From contig NZ_LPNR01000112.1 in NCBI RefSeq assembly GCF_019266065.1, positions 248,001 through 312,000 of the forward strand: a stretch of 64,000 nucleotides of DNA, written 5' to 3'. This DNA is from Nocardia sp. MH4 (GTDB taxonomy: Bacteria > Actinomycetota > Actinomycetes > Mycobacteriales > Mycobacteriaceae). Positions 13,101 to 19,811 of the stretch are shown here, piece after piece. A program made the position numbers and the translations under genes. Under the pieces are notes generated by a model, which worked only from the letters and a program-made list of their open reading frames with translations, ran no database searches and had not been told where the DNA came from. Every line of letters begins with the position of its first letter. Position 1 is the first letter of the stretch.

Positions 13101-16100
13101 GACCTGCTCGGACTGCACCCGCGACAACACCGCGCGCAGCGACGCGGCAGCGTCGAGCCGCACCCGCACCGGAATGGTGTTCGCGAAAAGACCCACCATG
13201 GCGTCGACCCCGTCCAGCTGCGGCGGCCGCCCCGACACCACCGCACCGAACACGACATCGGCCCGGCCGACGACACCGGCCAGCACCACCCCCCACGCCG
13301 CCTGGAACAGCGTGTTCAGGGTGACCTCGTGCGCCGCGGCGGCCGCCGACAAAGCCTCCGCCTCGGTCGCCGACAAGTCGAGCGCGCACATCCCGTAACC
13401 TGCCACCGCATCCGCGGGCGGTGCGACAGCCGCCGTGAGCAGGGTCGGCTCGTGCCCGGACAGCGCCGCGCGCCAATCGTCCAGCGCCGCCGAACGATCC
13501 CGGCCGGCCAACCACGCGAGATAGTCCCGATAACCCCGCACCCGCGGCAACATCGACGGGCCGCCGTCGGTGCCGTAGGAAACCAGCAGTTCCCGCATCA
13601 GCAACGGCATCGACCAGCCGTCCACCAGCAGATGATGCGCGGTCAGCACCAGATGCAGATCACCGGAACCGCGGCGGTACACCGTGAACCGCAGCAGCGG
13701 CGCCGTCGACAGATCGAAACCGACCCGCGCCTCGGCCGCCAGGAACTCCCGCGGATCGCTGCTCGCGGTGTCGACGATCCGCCACGGCACCGCCACACCC
13801 TCGACCACGAAACCGACCGGCGTACCCGACGCCGCCGACCCGAACGAGGTACGCAGAATGGCGTGCCGATCGAGCACCACCTGCGCGGCCCGCCGCAGTC
13901 GCTCGAGATCCACCGCACCCGCCAACTCGACGGCCAACTGGACCAGATACGGATCCGCGTCGGGGGAGACCTGCGCCAGATACAGCAAGCCGAGCTGCAA
14001 CGGCGCCAACGGCACCACATCGCTGAGCCCGGGCAGCTCGCGATGCCAGGCATCCAATTCGTCCTGGGAAACCCGCACCAGCGCCACATCGGCGGGGGAG
14101 AGACCACCGGCCGCCGGGTCACGAAGATGATCGGCGAGCAGCGCCAACGCGTCGGTCCAGCACTCGGCGAGCGCACGCACCGACGCCTCGTCGATGACCC
14201 CCGAGGCATAGGAGAACGACGCCCGCAGCACCACACCATCCGCCGAACCGGCCGCCAGCGCGTTGACATCGACCACCGCGGCCGCCGGCAACGCCGGATC
14301 CTGGTCGGCGACAGGCTCACCCCACGCATCGGTGGGCAGCCAACCGTGATCGGCCAGCGAATCCGGCACGTCGCCGGCGGACACCCGACCCAGATAGTTG
14401 AATCCCACCTGGCCCAACGCACCCGTGAGCAGCGGACCCGACTCGAGGTCCAGATGCCGGAGCATGCCGAAACCGATGCCCTTGTGCGGCACCGCGAGCA
14501 GCTGCTCCTTGACCGCCTTCACCAGCGACGCCGTCGCCGCACCACCCCGCCACGCGGCCTCGGTGTCGATCCCGCCCAGCTCGAGCGCCACGGGATACAT
14601 GCTGGTGAACCAGCCGACCGTCCGGGTCAGATCGGCGCCCGCGAGGGCCGATTCCGTACGACCGTGGCCCTCCAGACGGATCCGCGTCGCCGAGGCATCC
14701 ACGCCACGGCGAGCCCGCCACGTCCGCACCGCCAGCGCCAGCGCGGCGAGCAGACCGTCCTCGGCGCCCGCACGATACCTCGTCGGCAGGTCGGTCAGCA
14801 CCGCCCGAGTGACGTCGGCGGGCACCGTGACAGTGAAAGTCCGCACGGTCGACGCGGTATCGACCGAGCGGTCGAGCGCACGCGTACCCAGCAACGGGTC
14901 CGGCACCGCCAGCACCCGCCGCCAATGATCGAGTTCGTCCCGGCGGCCGGCCGCCGCCTCGGTCAGGCCGTGCGCCCACCGGCGAAACGACGTCCCGACC
15001 GGGGGCAAGCTCACCCGCTGCCCGGCCGCGTACTGTCCCCAGGCGGTCACCAAGTCCGACAACAGGATGCGCCAGGACACCCCGTCGATCACCGCGTGGT
15101 TGGCCGCCACGATCAGACCGTCCGGACCGTCCTCACGGCACAACCACACGAACGCGACCATCCGCGATGCCGCTGGGTCCAGCGACGCCAGCGCGGAATC
15201 CAGCGCCGCACTCGCGATCTCGGCGCGTTCCCGCTCGGTCCGGCCCGCCGCGACATCGACCCGGGTGAGCAGTTGGTGCGCCGCCACCGAGCCCGGCGGC
15301 AGCGCGTTCAGCTCCCAGCGACCGTCCACCTCCCGCACGCAGGCACGCAGCATGTCGTGGTGATTCAGTATCGCGGACAGGGTGTCCACCAACCCGATCC
15401 GATCGATACCGGCGGGCAGCGCCAACACCATCTGCTGGCTGAAACGGCCGAACACCCGGCCGCCCGACAGCGAGGCCGCCAGCACCGGCGTCAGCGGCAT
15501 CGTCCCCACACCACCACCGGGAAGTTCGGCCAACGTCGGCACCGACTCCCCACCGACCACCGCGACCCGGGCCAGCCCCGCCACGGTCCGCTGCTCGAAC
15601 ACCTGCTGCGGAGTGAACGAGATGCCCGCCGTCCGCGCCCGCGAGACCAACTGGATGGACAGAATGCTGTCTCCACCCGAGGCGAAGAACGAATCCTCCG
15701 CACCGATCTCGCGCACCCCCAGAACCTGGGTGAACAGCTCGGCGATCGCGACCTCCACCGGACCCTCCGGCGCGCGCGAACCGGCCGCGCCGAAGACCGG
15801 CGCGGGCAGCGCCCGGCGGTCCAATTTGCCGTTGGGCGTCAGCGGGATCTCGTCCAGCACGATGAGCACCGACGGGACCATGTGCCCCGGCAACGACGTA
15901 CCGACGAAACGCCTCACCTGCTCGGTGTCGACCGGAACACCTCGGCGGGGCAGGACATAGGAGACCAGCACCGTCGCCCCCGAGTCGGCCTTCACCCCCA
16001 TCGTCACCGCGTACTCGAGGTCCGGATGAGCCGTCAGCGCGGCGTCGATCTCTCCGAGCTCGACGCGGAAACCCCGGATCTTCACCTGGAAGTCCGAGCG

Positions 16101-17354
16101 GCCGAGATACTCGAAGTCACCCTCGGCCGTACGGCGGACCAGATCACCGGTCCGGTACATCCGCGCACCCGCGGCCCCCGCGAACGGCGCGGCGACGAAC
16201 CGCTCCGAGGTGAGCCCGGGCCTGCCCAGATAACTCTGAGCAAGCGCGGGACCCGACAGATACAGCTCACCGGCCACACCCGCCGGAACCGGCCGCAACC
16301 GTGCGTCCAACACCACCGCCCCGACACCAGGAAACGCCGAACCGATCGTGATCGGCGCGCCCGGCCGCAGACCGGCGCTGCCCGTGGCGAGAATCGTGGC
16401 CTCGGTCGGGCCGTACCCGTTGAAGAACGCACGCTCGCCGACCGCCCAACGATCGACCAGCGCCGGGCCGAACGCGTCACCGGCCACCACGACCACCCGC
16501 AGCTCGTCGAGCCCCTCGGCGTCGACCGACTCGAGCGCGGCAGGCGTGATCAACAGATGGGTCACCCGCTCCCGGCGCACCAGCGCCGCCAGCTCGGGGC
16601 CACCGAACACCGTCGGCGGCGACACCACCAATGTCGCACCCGCGTGGAAGGCCACCAGCAGCTCGAGCACCGAGACGTCGAAGTTCGGCGAGCACACGTG
16701 CAGCACCCGGTCGCCCGCGTGCACCCCATACCGGTCCCGCGCGGCCGTGACCAGCGCGCCCAGACCGGTGTGCGTGACCACGACGCCCTTGGGCCGCCCG
16801 GTCGACCCCGAGGTGTAGATGACATAGGCCGGATGCTGATCGGTGAGCGGACGCACCCGATCGAGATAGGAGATCGGATGCGACGGCCACGCCGCGATCC
16901 GGTCCCGGTGCCGGGGCGCGTCGACCTCGATCCACGCGAGCGCCTCGCCCAGGGCGCTCCGGTACGCCGCCGCGGTGAGCCCGAGCACCGCACCCGAGTC
17001 CGCCACCAGGTACGCGATCCGTTCCGCCGGCAGGCCGGGATCGACCGGAACATAGGCCGCGCCGGTCTTGGCGACCGCCCACACGGCCAGCACCGACTCG
17101 ATCGAACGCGTGAATCCGAGCGCGACCACATCACCGGGCCCGATCCCGCGATCCAGCAGCTCCCTGGCCAGCCGCGACGACGACTCGTCGAGCTGGGTGT
17201 AGGTGAGTTCGATCCGGTCGCCGTCGGCGGGGGAGAAGGACAGGGCGATCGCCTCGCCCGCCGTGTCGACCGCCGCCGTCAGCAGCTGCGCGAAGAGGGG
17301 AGTGCTCGCCTTGCGATTGCCTCGACCTCGCGCCGCGCGACGAACCTCACCCAT
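1155..17354 (-). CDS. Four-module non-ribosomal peptide synthetase with TE
   Basis: About 5,400 aa. Domains, with approximate residues: A1 10-535, T1 540-615 (GGDSILS), E1 625-1075 (NHAVIDGVSW), C2 1085-1525 (HHLLVDGWS), a lone C-terminal half of a C domain 1530-1775, A2 1775-2265, T2 (GGDSILS), E2 2365-2810, C3 2820-3270 (HHILLDGWS), a second half-C 3275-3495, A3 3500-4000, T3 (GGNSLLA), C4 4095-4540 (HHIAGDGFS), A4 4540-5045, T4 (GGTSLSA), TE 5150-5399 (GWSLGG). Two epimerisation domains followed by DCL-type C domains, then an LCL-type C, imply a D-D-L-L (or achiral) tetrapeptide released by the TE. There is no starter C domain, so no lipid cap is expected. Hand-read A-domain codes: A1 DVLLVAGIL, A2 DPLISGGII, A3 DQEISGGIG, A4 DLWHLIVVS; I cannot assign substrates. 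No MbtH gene or exporter is adjacent. Start: ATG 17354 has GAAGGA 12 nt upstream; GTG 17405 is an in-frame alternative. Confidence 0.93.
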   Translation of the reverse strand: MGEVRRAARGRGNRKASTPLFAQLLTAAVDTAGEAIALSFSPADGDRIELTYTQLDESSSRLARELLDRGIGPGDVVALGFTRSIESVLAVWAVAKTGAAYVPVDPGLPAERIAYLVADSGAVLGLTAAAYRSALGEALAWIEVDAPRHRDRIAAWPSHPISYLDRVRPLTDQHPAYVIYTSGSTGRPKGVVVTHTGLGALVTAARDRYGVHAGDRVLHVCSPNFDVSVLELLVAFHAGATLVVSPPTVFGGPELAALVRRERVTHLLITPAALESVDAEGLDELRVVVVAGDAFGPALVDRWAVGERAFFNGYGPTEATILATGSAGLRPGAPITIGSAFPGVGAVVLDARLRPVPAGVAGELYLSGPALAQSYLGRPGLTSERFVAAPFAGAAGARMYRTGDLVRRTAEGDFEYLGRSDFQVKIRGFRVELGEIDAALTAHPDLEYAVTMGVKADSGATVLVSYVLPRRGVPVDTEQVRRFVGTSLPGHMVPSVLIVLDEIPLTPNGKLDRRALPAPVFGAAGSRAPEGPVEVAIAELFTQVLGVREIGAEDSFFASGGDSILSIQLVSRARTAGISFTPQQVFEQRTVAGLARVAVVGGESVPTLAELPGGGVGTMPLTPVLAASLSGGRVFGRFSQQMVLALPAGIDRIGLVDTLSAILNHHDMLRACVREVDGRWELNALPPGSVAAHQLLTRVDVAAGRTERERAEIASAALDSALASLDPAASRMVAFVWLCREDGPDGLIVAANHAVIDGVSWRILLSDLVTAWGQYAAGQRVSLPPVGTSFRRWAHGLTEAAAGRRDELDHWRRVLAVPDPLLGTRALDRSVDTASTVRTFTVTVPADVTRAVLTDLPTRYRAGAEDGLLAALALAVRTWRARRGVDASATRIRLEGHGRTESALAGADLTRTVGWFTSMYPVALELGGIDTEAAWRGGAATASLVKAVKEQLLAVPHKGIGFGMLRHLDLESGPLLTGALGQVGFNYLGRVSAGDVPDSLADHGWLPTDAWGEPVADQDPALPAAAVVDVNALAAGSADGVVLRASFSYASGVIDEASVRALAECWTDALALLADHLRDPAAGGLSPADVALVRVSQDELDAWHRELPGLSDVVPLAPLQLGLLYLAQVSPDADPYLVQLAVELAGAVDLERLRRAAQVVLDRHAILRTSFGSAASGTPVGFVVEGVAVPWRIVDTASSDPREFLAAEARVGFDLSTAPLLRFTVYRRGSGDLHLVLTAHHLLVDGWSMPLLMRELLVSYGTDGGPSMLPRVRGYRDYLAWLAGRDRSAALDDWRAALSGHEPTLLTAAVAPPADAVAGYGMCALDLSATEAEALSAAAAAHEVTLNTLFQAAWGVVLAGVVGRADVVFGAVVSGRPPQLDGVDAMVGLFANTIPVRVRLDAAASLRAVLSRVQSEQVALLDGHYLGLADIQRAVGAGELFDTLMAYESYPVDTEGMRRAHGSLDGLEIVDVEAANATHYPVAVGVEVGDGIRVGLQYRLEVVGADIAEALTHRLRVVLDALRDTPDRPVGAVLAELSRHDDPVARFAYWRAVLADLPAELNLPADRLRSAGPVAIDDHVRFEIPADLFGRMREVAQARRTSVRTVVHVAYAVLLARLSGSADIAMDVFAPRDPAVLLRLSVPGGRTVDALLSDAAALARQACVFPELSAAESAALGVAERSAARIALLTGPRADVTGFDLALTVPTESAEPVRAEFGFTSALFDRETVSVFAERLVRLLTAIVEHPQSAIGDLPLLDAAEQLTERPAELDAPPVLLPDLVSRGVVLGPDRVAIRYRGRSVTYGELDARISRVARALIARGVGPEVAVAVAFPRSVEMVVAALSVAKAGGLFVPLDPDQPAPRLAHVVADAGAALGLTAPEYLDRVPVGVDWLTLDEAAGSAAATPVTDADRRAPVRAEHPAYVIYTSGSTGVPKGVTVTHAGLSLLVEEAVRRYGLTGDHRFLHICAPWFDPSVLEWLCAFTTGATLVVAPSEILGGVELSDLLAAEAVTHAIITPAVLGTLDPEGLDALELLSVGGDVTTPELLAKWQPGRRYLNGYGPTETTIISAYAELTAGRPVTIGAPVPGTYAMVLDARLHPVPAGVTGELYLAGRAVARGYRNQPGTTSTRFVPDPWGAPGARMYRTGDLVRVRDAQLHYVGRADTQLKVRGFRIEPGEVDAVLTGRAEVEVAVTVGRSAASGSTVLVSYVVAAQGRIADPAALSEYAAQRLPSYLVPSAIVVLDALPLTSNGKLDRAALPEPVAASAVVRAPSTPRETVLAGLFARVLGVESVGVDDSFFAVGGDSILSIQLVSLARAAGIVFTTRQVFEHRTVAKLAAVAAVDSPAVTLAELPGGGVGEVALTPVLAEFLATGSSDRFAQTMVLALPDGIDRAGLVATVSAVLRRHDMLRSRLRHDGLRWRFEVLAPESVSADALVCEVDAAAADGEELTRIGSAAMDSALSALDPGYGRMIAFTWVRRSEARDLLVVAAHHYAIDGVSWRILLPDLVVAWAQYDAGQEIVLPPVGTSFRRWAHGLVAADRTGELDYWRQLLSTPDPLLGTRAIDSAVDTEATMRSITVQVPAVVTEPLLTTLPAQYRAGADHALLAALALAVRAWRARRGMDADTLRIRLEGHGRAEDVVPGADLTRTVGWFTSVHPVVLDLSAVPGRVDDAALATAVRSVKEQLLAVPDNGIGFGVLRLDPAHQLTGGLGQVGFNYLGRATTGNDPAADAAWLPAADLGDIEVDYDPALPAHTVVDINVIAVPTDAGLQLRADFRYATGILDADEVLELADEWRGQLAALAEHTRHPDAGGLTPSDVALVRVSQADLDLWRRTHPGLTEVLPLSPLQQSLLALGELLDDSVHAYVIQLVAELSGDLDTERLRRAAATVLDRHANLRSAFLTAADGTPVQVVADAIEAPLRVVGDVDDADLSALLAADQEAGFDPAVAPLLRFTVYTSGSGRSHLVLTGHHILLDGWSMPLLMKELLVLYATHGDAAPLPPVRPYRDYLRWLSRQDRGVAEHAWSTVLAGVEPSMLAPELTWPPATGTGFGLCEFDIDADRTAELAAFAARTEVTANTVFQAAWGLVVAGTSGRDDIVFGATVSGRPPQLDGVGDMIGLFVDAVPVRVRLDPTGTVTDLVRAVQAEQASVLDHHHLGLGAIQRVAGRGELFDTMLAFESYPVDAEGLQQAGGALDNLRIDGLRGADYTHYPLTILVFLGARTQVQIKYRRDLVAEATAQAVTDRLRTALTVVITAGPDTTAGAIAQRLATAPGDPIARARFWRETLADPPGRLTLPTATRESGGGRGQTRLPIPAAVHQELRALAGAAGVGWSALIRSAVAVLLARLTGTDDIVLAAPEQTMVVRTRVDLGQPFLALLARAQRSEAQALAHAGVPSADLAALVGADHLDQVSLGFDGPGAGELALAVVEHDAGSIIEMSFARTVFDDDEALAFGRRLVRILTALAQRPGTPVGDLPLSDRDEDAFLTRIGEGGTPSTAATLPHLLVRGTDYGQHRIAVRDNGRGHTYGDLDADSSRLARLLIADGVGPETVVASAIPRGYQSILAFWAIAKAGGVYLPVDPNYPADRVRHMLDDSGATRGVTVAGHAAALGESARWLVLDDPAVRARIATHPATAVRDRDRTAPLRRDHAAYVIYTSGSTGRPKGVTVTHAGLGALITHSATIMGLRHDHRMLHVCSPSFDQSIEEIGTAFHRGATLVIAPPGTVGGVELDELLRRERVTHTIITPALLGTLDPAGLPELSCVSAGGEATTAELLTAWQRGRRFLNGYGPTEATIGATYARLRVGDRVTIGRPVPGLRAMVLDQRLHPVPVGVTGELYLAGPALARGYHRRGAVTADRFVACPWGAPGERMYRTGDLVRWVRGAEAADELEYLGRTDFQVKIRGFRIELGEIDAVLARHPQVTFAVTVGAQNPAGETTVVSYVTGRDIDPGAVARWSSSMLPAHMVPAAVMVLDEIPLTSAGKLDRQALPAPVFTARPYRRPANGLERTVAGVFAEVLGIEQVGADDNFFERGGNSLLATRLSARLSAAVAVRVPVRVLFAAPTVAECAAEVSRLTRAGRRPALRAQARPERLPLSPAQQRMWFLNRFDTRTSAYTIPVVLRLGGALDVAALRAAFGDVVARHEILRTVYPVVDHAPVQVVLPVGHPDLPRLAVRSTAEVEPAVLQLVSTVFDVTAEVPLRATLFEAGPEDFVLAMAIHHIAGDGFSGGPLTRDLVTAYGARVDGRAPTWTPLAVQYADYAVWQQTLLGEDTDPTSVGAEQIAYWRRALADLPDQLDLPRDHPRPAVQSYAGGRVPFTVDAATHAALTELARTQGATLFMAVHTALAVLLAGLSGTTDIAIGTPVAGRGEAELDDLIGMFVNTLVFRTEVDGDESFAELLARQREIDLQAFAHSDVPFERLVEVLNPVRSTARHPLFQVGLSFQNLAEVRMDLPGISVSSVETDRELSQFDLHFILADRYTGDGAAAGIGGYCTFATDLFDAVTVRGFLERFTRIIAAVVAAPGAPLHTIDLLAPAERTRIVERWNRTARQTDPAATLVSLLDETVAADPHAVALVAEDRRWTFAELDARVNRLARYLVAAGVGPETRVALAMRRSVELVIAMYAVATAGGAYVPIDPDQPLARTEYILDTALPMLVLTDTDTGFAAAGTRVVRVDQLELSALSAAPLTDRDRRAPLRAANTAYVIFTSGSTGRPKGVVVSHAAVVNQLRWKAERFGLTAEDVVLLKTAATFDLSVWEFWSTAVSGGRLVIAAPDGHRDPAYLAELMRREAVTTLHAVPSMLDALPADGLPASLRRVLAIGETLPVALARRVESAAPQAALFNVYGPTEAAVSITSHQVRAADTATVPIGKPVWNSQVYVLDARLRPVPVGVPGELYLAGAQLAGGYLGRPDLTAERFVANPFHAGTRLYRTGDLAAWNADGALEYRGRTDFQLKIRGFRIELEEIDAVLAAHADVGYAVTMGRENQTGATVLVSYVVAAPDRMVVVEDLREWASRSLPSHMVPATIMVIDEVPLTSVGKLDRAALPAPEVATRAYRAPGTAIEQTVCEIFADVLRLDRVGMDDHFFELGGTSLSATRLATQLGAAVAATIPVTWLFTTPTPAGILAALRADGADSTGADAAFDVLLPLRTVGTREPLFCVHPISGVAWSFGGLAAHLHPDRPIYGLQSPALSSAEPLPDSIEEWALLYLKQIRQIQAEGPYHLLGWSLGGVLAHAMAVQLQEDGEEVALLGMLDSTLSAASQATASPVTAADLLGGFAGDLAADGTFDEVADAQGLAEVLGRLAAPLASLDSARIERVVDAAIASAALDAAYRPRRFDGAITYFTAAQDDPTGSTGAASWTEAASRPVRNHLVDATHWRMTESRALESIAKVLREWL

Positions 17355-17356
17355 CC

Positions 17357-17364
17357 TTGTACAA
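17357..17364. promoter_or_regulatory. TTGTACAA palindrome at the NRPS start
   Basis: Perfect 8-bp palindrome two nucleotides upstream of the chosen NRPS ATG. The same octamer recurs at 17600-17607 in front of the divergent PucR-type regulator. A regulator bound here would cover the NRPS translation start region. Operator function is inferred from the paired placement. Confidence 0.5.
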
Positions 17365-17567
17365 CATCCTTCATCCGTCCGGCCCACAGCTCTGCGATGA
17401 CCCACGAACCCTGTCGGATTCTGGGCCTACCGGGCGGCGGACCAGTGTCGAACAAGCAAGAAGGAGTCGATATCGGGGCGTTCGGCGACCATGACACCAC
17501 ACGTCACGCTGTCACGACCACACAAACGGCCCGGACAACCACGTCCAGCACCTTGCCCAGCCAGAAT

Positions 17568-17584
17568 TTGTGCGCATGGCACAA
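17568..17584. promoter_or_regulatory. Inverted repeat in the NRPS/PucR divergent region
   Basis: Perfect 6-bp arms TTGTGC / GCACAA around a GCATG spacer. It shares the outer TTGT...ACAA halves with the two TTGTACAA palindromes of this region, so it may be a third, spaced site for the same protein. It lies in the 268-bp divergent gap between NRPS and regulator. Confidence 0.4.
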
Positions 17585-17599
17585 TATCGGCGGCGGTTT

Positions 17600-17607
17600 T
17601 TGTACAA
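17600..17607. promoter_or_regulatory. TTGTACAA palindrome upstream of the PucR-type gene
   Basis: Second copy of the octamer, 15 nt before the GTG start and just before its GGAG ribosome binding site. Fits autoregulation together with control of the NRPS. Confidence 0.5.
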
Positions 17608-17622
17608 CGGACGGAGCGGGCG

Positions 17623-18861
17623 GTGGCAGAGTACGGATCCCTCGTCTGGGTCGGTCAGGCACTGGGCCCACTCACCGACGCGATCACCGAGGATCTGATT
17701 CGCGTCACCGAGCAGATGATCCCGGTGACCGACATCGCCTTCGATCTGGCGGACCTGCGCGCCGCCAGCATCGCGGAGAACATCGCCGTCGTGCAGTACG
17801 TCCTGGCCAACAACATCGACCCGGCCACCGTCAGCCCGCCCGCGGGCGCCGCCGCCTACGCCCAGCGGCTGGCCCGGCGCGGCGTGCCGCTGACCGTCCT
17901 GCTGCGTGCGTACGGCCTGGGCCAGTATCGCCTCCTCGACGCGGCCATCGGGCTGATCCTCGCCGTTCCCGGCCCCGACCAGGCCGCCAGAATCGCCGAG
18001 TTGCTCCGCTTCGCCGGCACCTACCTGGACCGCCTCAACTCGTCCATGGGCCGCATCTACGAAGCCGAACGCGACCGCTGGCTCAGCAGCCGCCAAGCCG
18101 CCCGGCAGCAGTGGATCGCCCGCCTCCTCGACAGCGACGACGTCGACGTCCCGGCTGCCGAAGAAGCACTCGACTACCGTCTCGACCGCCGCCACCTCGC
18201 CGCGGAGGCCTGGACCCCACCGGACACCCCGGGCGCGGACGCGGCACGCGCGCTCGACCAGACCCGCCAACTCCTGTCCACGGCGATGGGCGCCAGGGGA
18301 GCCGAACTGGCGGCGGCCACCGGGGAACGCGCGCTGCGCATCTGGTTCCCGGTCACCGAGGACCACCGCACAGCGCCCGACGACATCGGCGACCGAATCG
18401 CGGCGTCCGGCCTGCCCGTCAAGGTCGCTCTCGGCACCGTCGGCGCGGGACTGCCGGGATTCCGGACCTCCGCCCGCAGCGCGGCCCGCGCCAAGAACCT
18501 CGCCGTCACCGCCGGGCCGGACGCGCCGCCGGTGGTGGACTTCGACACCGTCGCCCCGTTCGCGCTCCTGTCCGACGAACCCGACGAGCTCGCCGGACTG
18601 GTCCGTCGCGTTCTCGGCCCCCTCGCCGCCGACGGCACCAAGATGGCCATGCTCCGCCACACCCTGGATGTCTTCCTCGCCGAGGGCGGTAGCTACTCGA
18701 GCACCGCCCGCCTCCTCGACGTCCACCGCAACACCGTGCAGTACCGCATCCAGCAGATCACCGGCCGCTACGGAATCACTTTGGACGCGGACAACTTCCG
18801 TCTACGGTTCGCCCTCGGTGTGTGCCGCTGGTATCGTCACGTGCTTTTTCGGACAATCTGA
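17623..18861 (+). CDS. PucR/CdaR-family transcriptional regulator
   Basis: A 412-aa activator or repressor of the PucR class. The C-terminus carries the PucR helix-turn-helix (GGSYSSTARLLDVHRNTVQYRIQQITGRYG, shown here only as GGSYSSTARLLD... and HRNTVQYRI...). The N-terminal two thirds match the sensory and GGDEF-like middle regions of the family. The GTG at 17623 is preferred because GGAG lies 6 nt upstream; the frame stays open 44 codons further upstream without a better site. It is divergent from the giant NRPS, so it is the obvious candidate regulator of peptide synthesis, and palindromes in front of both genes support this. The ligand is unknown. Confidence 0.85.
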   Translation: MAEYGSLVWVGQALGPLTDAITEDLIRVTEQMIPVTDIAFDLADLRAASIAENIAVVQYVLANNIDPATVSPPAGAAAYAQRLARRGVPLTVLLRAYGLGQYRLLDAAIGLILAVPGPDQAARIAELLRFAGTYLDRLNSSMGRIYEAERDRWLSSRQAARQQWIARLLDSDDVDVPAAEEALDYRLDRRHLAAEAWTPPDTPGADAARALDQTRQLLSTAMGARGAELAAATGERALRIWFPVTEDHRTAPDDIGDRIAASGLPVKVALGTVGAGLPGFRTSARSAARAKNLAVTAGPDAPPVVDFDTVAPFALLSDEPDELAGLVRRVLGPLAADGTKMAMLRHTLDVFLAEGGSYSSTARLLDVHRNTVQYRIQQITGRYGITLDADNFRLRFALGVCRWYRHVLFRTI

Positions 18862-19031
18862 CTCCCAGTGGTTTGTGCCCGACGCACAGTCCCGAAGAGC
18901 GAGACAGGTGCGGCGACGCCGTGAACTCCCGAACCCGGGGGAGTGCCGGCTCGGTATCGACGCCGTGTTCGCGCACCTTCGACCGGAGTCGGCGGGGGTA
19001 GAGTTGGTTACCCGGGTGACAGGAGTTGACG

Positions 19032-19385
19032 ATGTCCACACACGCCACACCATCAATGATCCGGACCGCTGTGATCGCGGTGGCCGTGGGCGCCGCGTCA
19101 CTCGTCGCCACGGCCGGTCCAGCGTCGGCCGACGTCGAACCCGGCAACTACACGTCGACGACATTGTCGGCGGGCATCGTGCTCCTGCAACGTGACGCGC
19201 GCGTCGAAGGCGGGGAGCTGGTCTTGATCGGGCGTTACCCGATTCAGCCGACACCCGACGGTGGTTACGTCGACATCTTTCCCGGCCACCGCGTCGTACT
19301 GATCAGTGACGGACGCGGCGGGTACACGGGTCCGGCGTATTTCGGTGGGGTGGAGATCGGCAGCATCACCCTGACGCCCCGATAA
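19032..19385 (+). CDS. Small secreted protein of unknown function
   Basis: A 117-aa protein with a Sec signal peptide: charged start, hydrophobic run (AVIAVAVGAASLVATAG), and a likely cut after PASA, leaving about 87 mature residues. There are no cysteines, no lipobox and no known motif; the mature part is rich in Gly, Val and Tyr and looks like a small beta-rich domain. The ATG at 19032 has AGGAG 6 nt upstream, which rules out the in-frame TTG at 19026. It stands alone, with about 170 bp before it and a long gap after it. Function not recognised. Confidence 0.7.
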   Translation: MSTHATPSMIRTAVIAVAVGAASLVATAGPASADVEPGNYTSTTLSAGIVLLQRDARVEGGELVLIGRYPIQPTPDGGYVDIFPGHRVVLISDGRGGYTGPAYFGGVEIGSITLTPR

Positions 19386-19758
19386 GGGTGACCGGGGAGA
19401 AGATCCCGATACCGCTGTCGGGTCTAGTTGACATAATGTGCATTATCGGCGTTTGAACGGCGCCGGTCGGGCGGGTGTTTTGCATTATTGATGCACTACG
19501 TGCCGTGTTGCGTTGCGTGCCGATTCGTCGGCGTTCCACCGTCGCGGCGACTGACACCGCGCCGTCATATCGCGCGCAACAACTCGCGATGTCCATGTCG
19601 ACGTTTTGCGATGTGACGCGGAATTCGGCATTTTCCACCTGGCGGCCCATTAATGACCACTCGCGATGAATGCCTGCATCTGCAGCATGCGGCCCCATGT
19701 GTGGCGAAATGAAGAATTCGTGGGCCTCGGGGTGAACAGGTTCGCACTCCCCCTCCAC
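19386..19758. other. AT-richer intergenic region without convincing genes
   Basis: About 370 bp noticeably lower in GC than its surroundings. It contains TTGACA at about 19428 and several TGCATTAT-type motifs. Short open frames exist on both strands (130 aa on minus, 64 aa on plus) but lack ribosome binding sites and protein-like composition. It may hold a regulatory region, a small RNA or the relic of a foreign insert; I cannot decide which. Confidence 0.4.
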
Positions 19759-19809
19759 TTCCCCAGTGCCCTTATTCCGTCACAGTGACGAAATAAGGGC
19801 ACTGGGGAA
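19759..19809 (-). terminator. Long hairpin directly after the FadD stop codon
   Basis: Inverted repeat with 25-nt arms, one mismatch (19777/19791) and a centre at 19784. The outer arm reads TTCCCCAGTGCCC and the inner part GTCAC-A-GTGAC. It begins 2 nt beyond the FadD stop codon, so it should end that transcript. The arm length and near-perfect pairing are exceptional for this window. Confidence 0.7.
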
Positions 19810-19811
19810 AC

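Noticed and set aside
12531..18692. Plus-strand open frame of 2,053 codons spanning NRPS antisense and the PucR gene
   Set aside because: Lacks motifs and covers two real genes in the wrong frame; no ribosome binding site.
19366..19758. Minus-strand 130-codon frame in the AT-richer gap
   Set aside because: Overlaps the secreted-protein gene end, has no ribosome binding site and no recognisable family.
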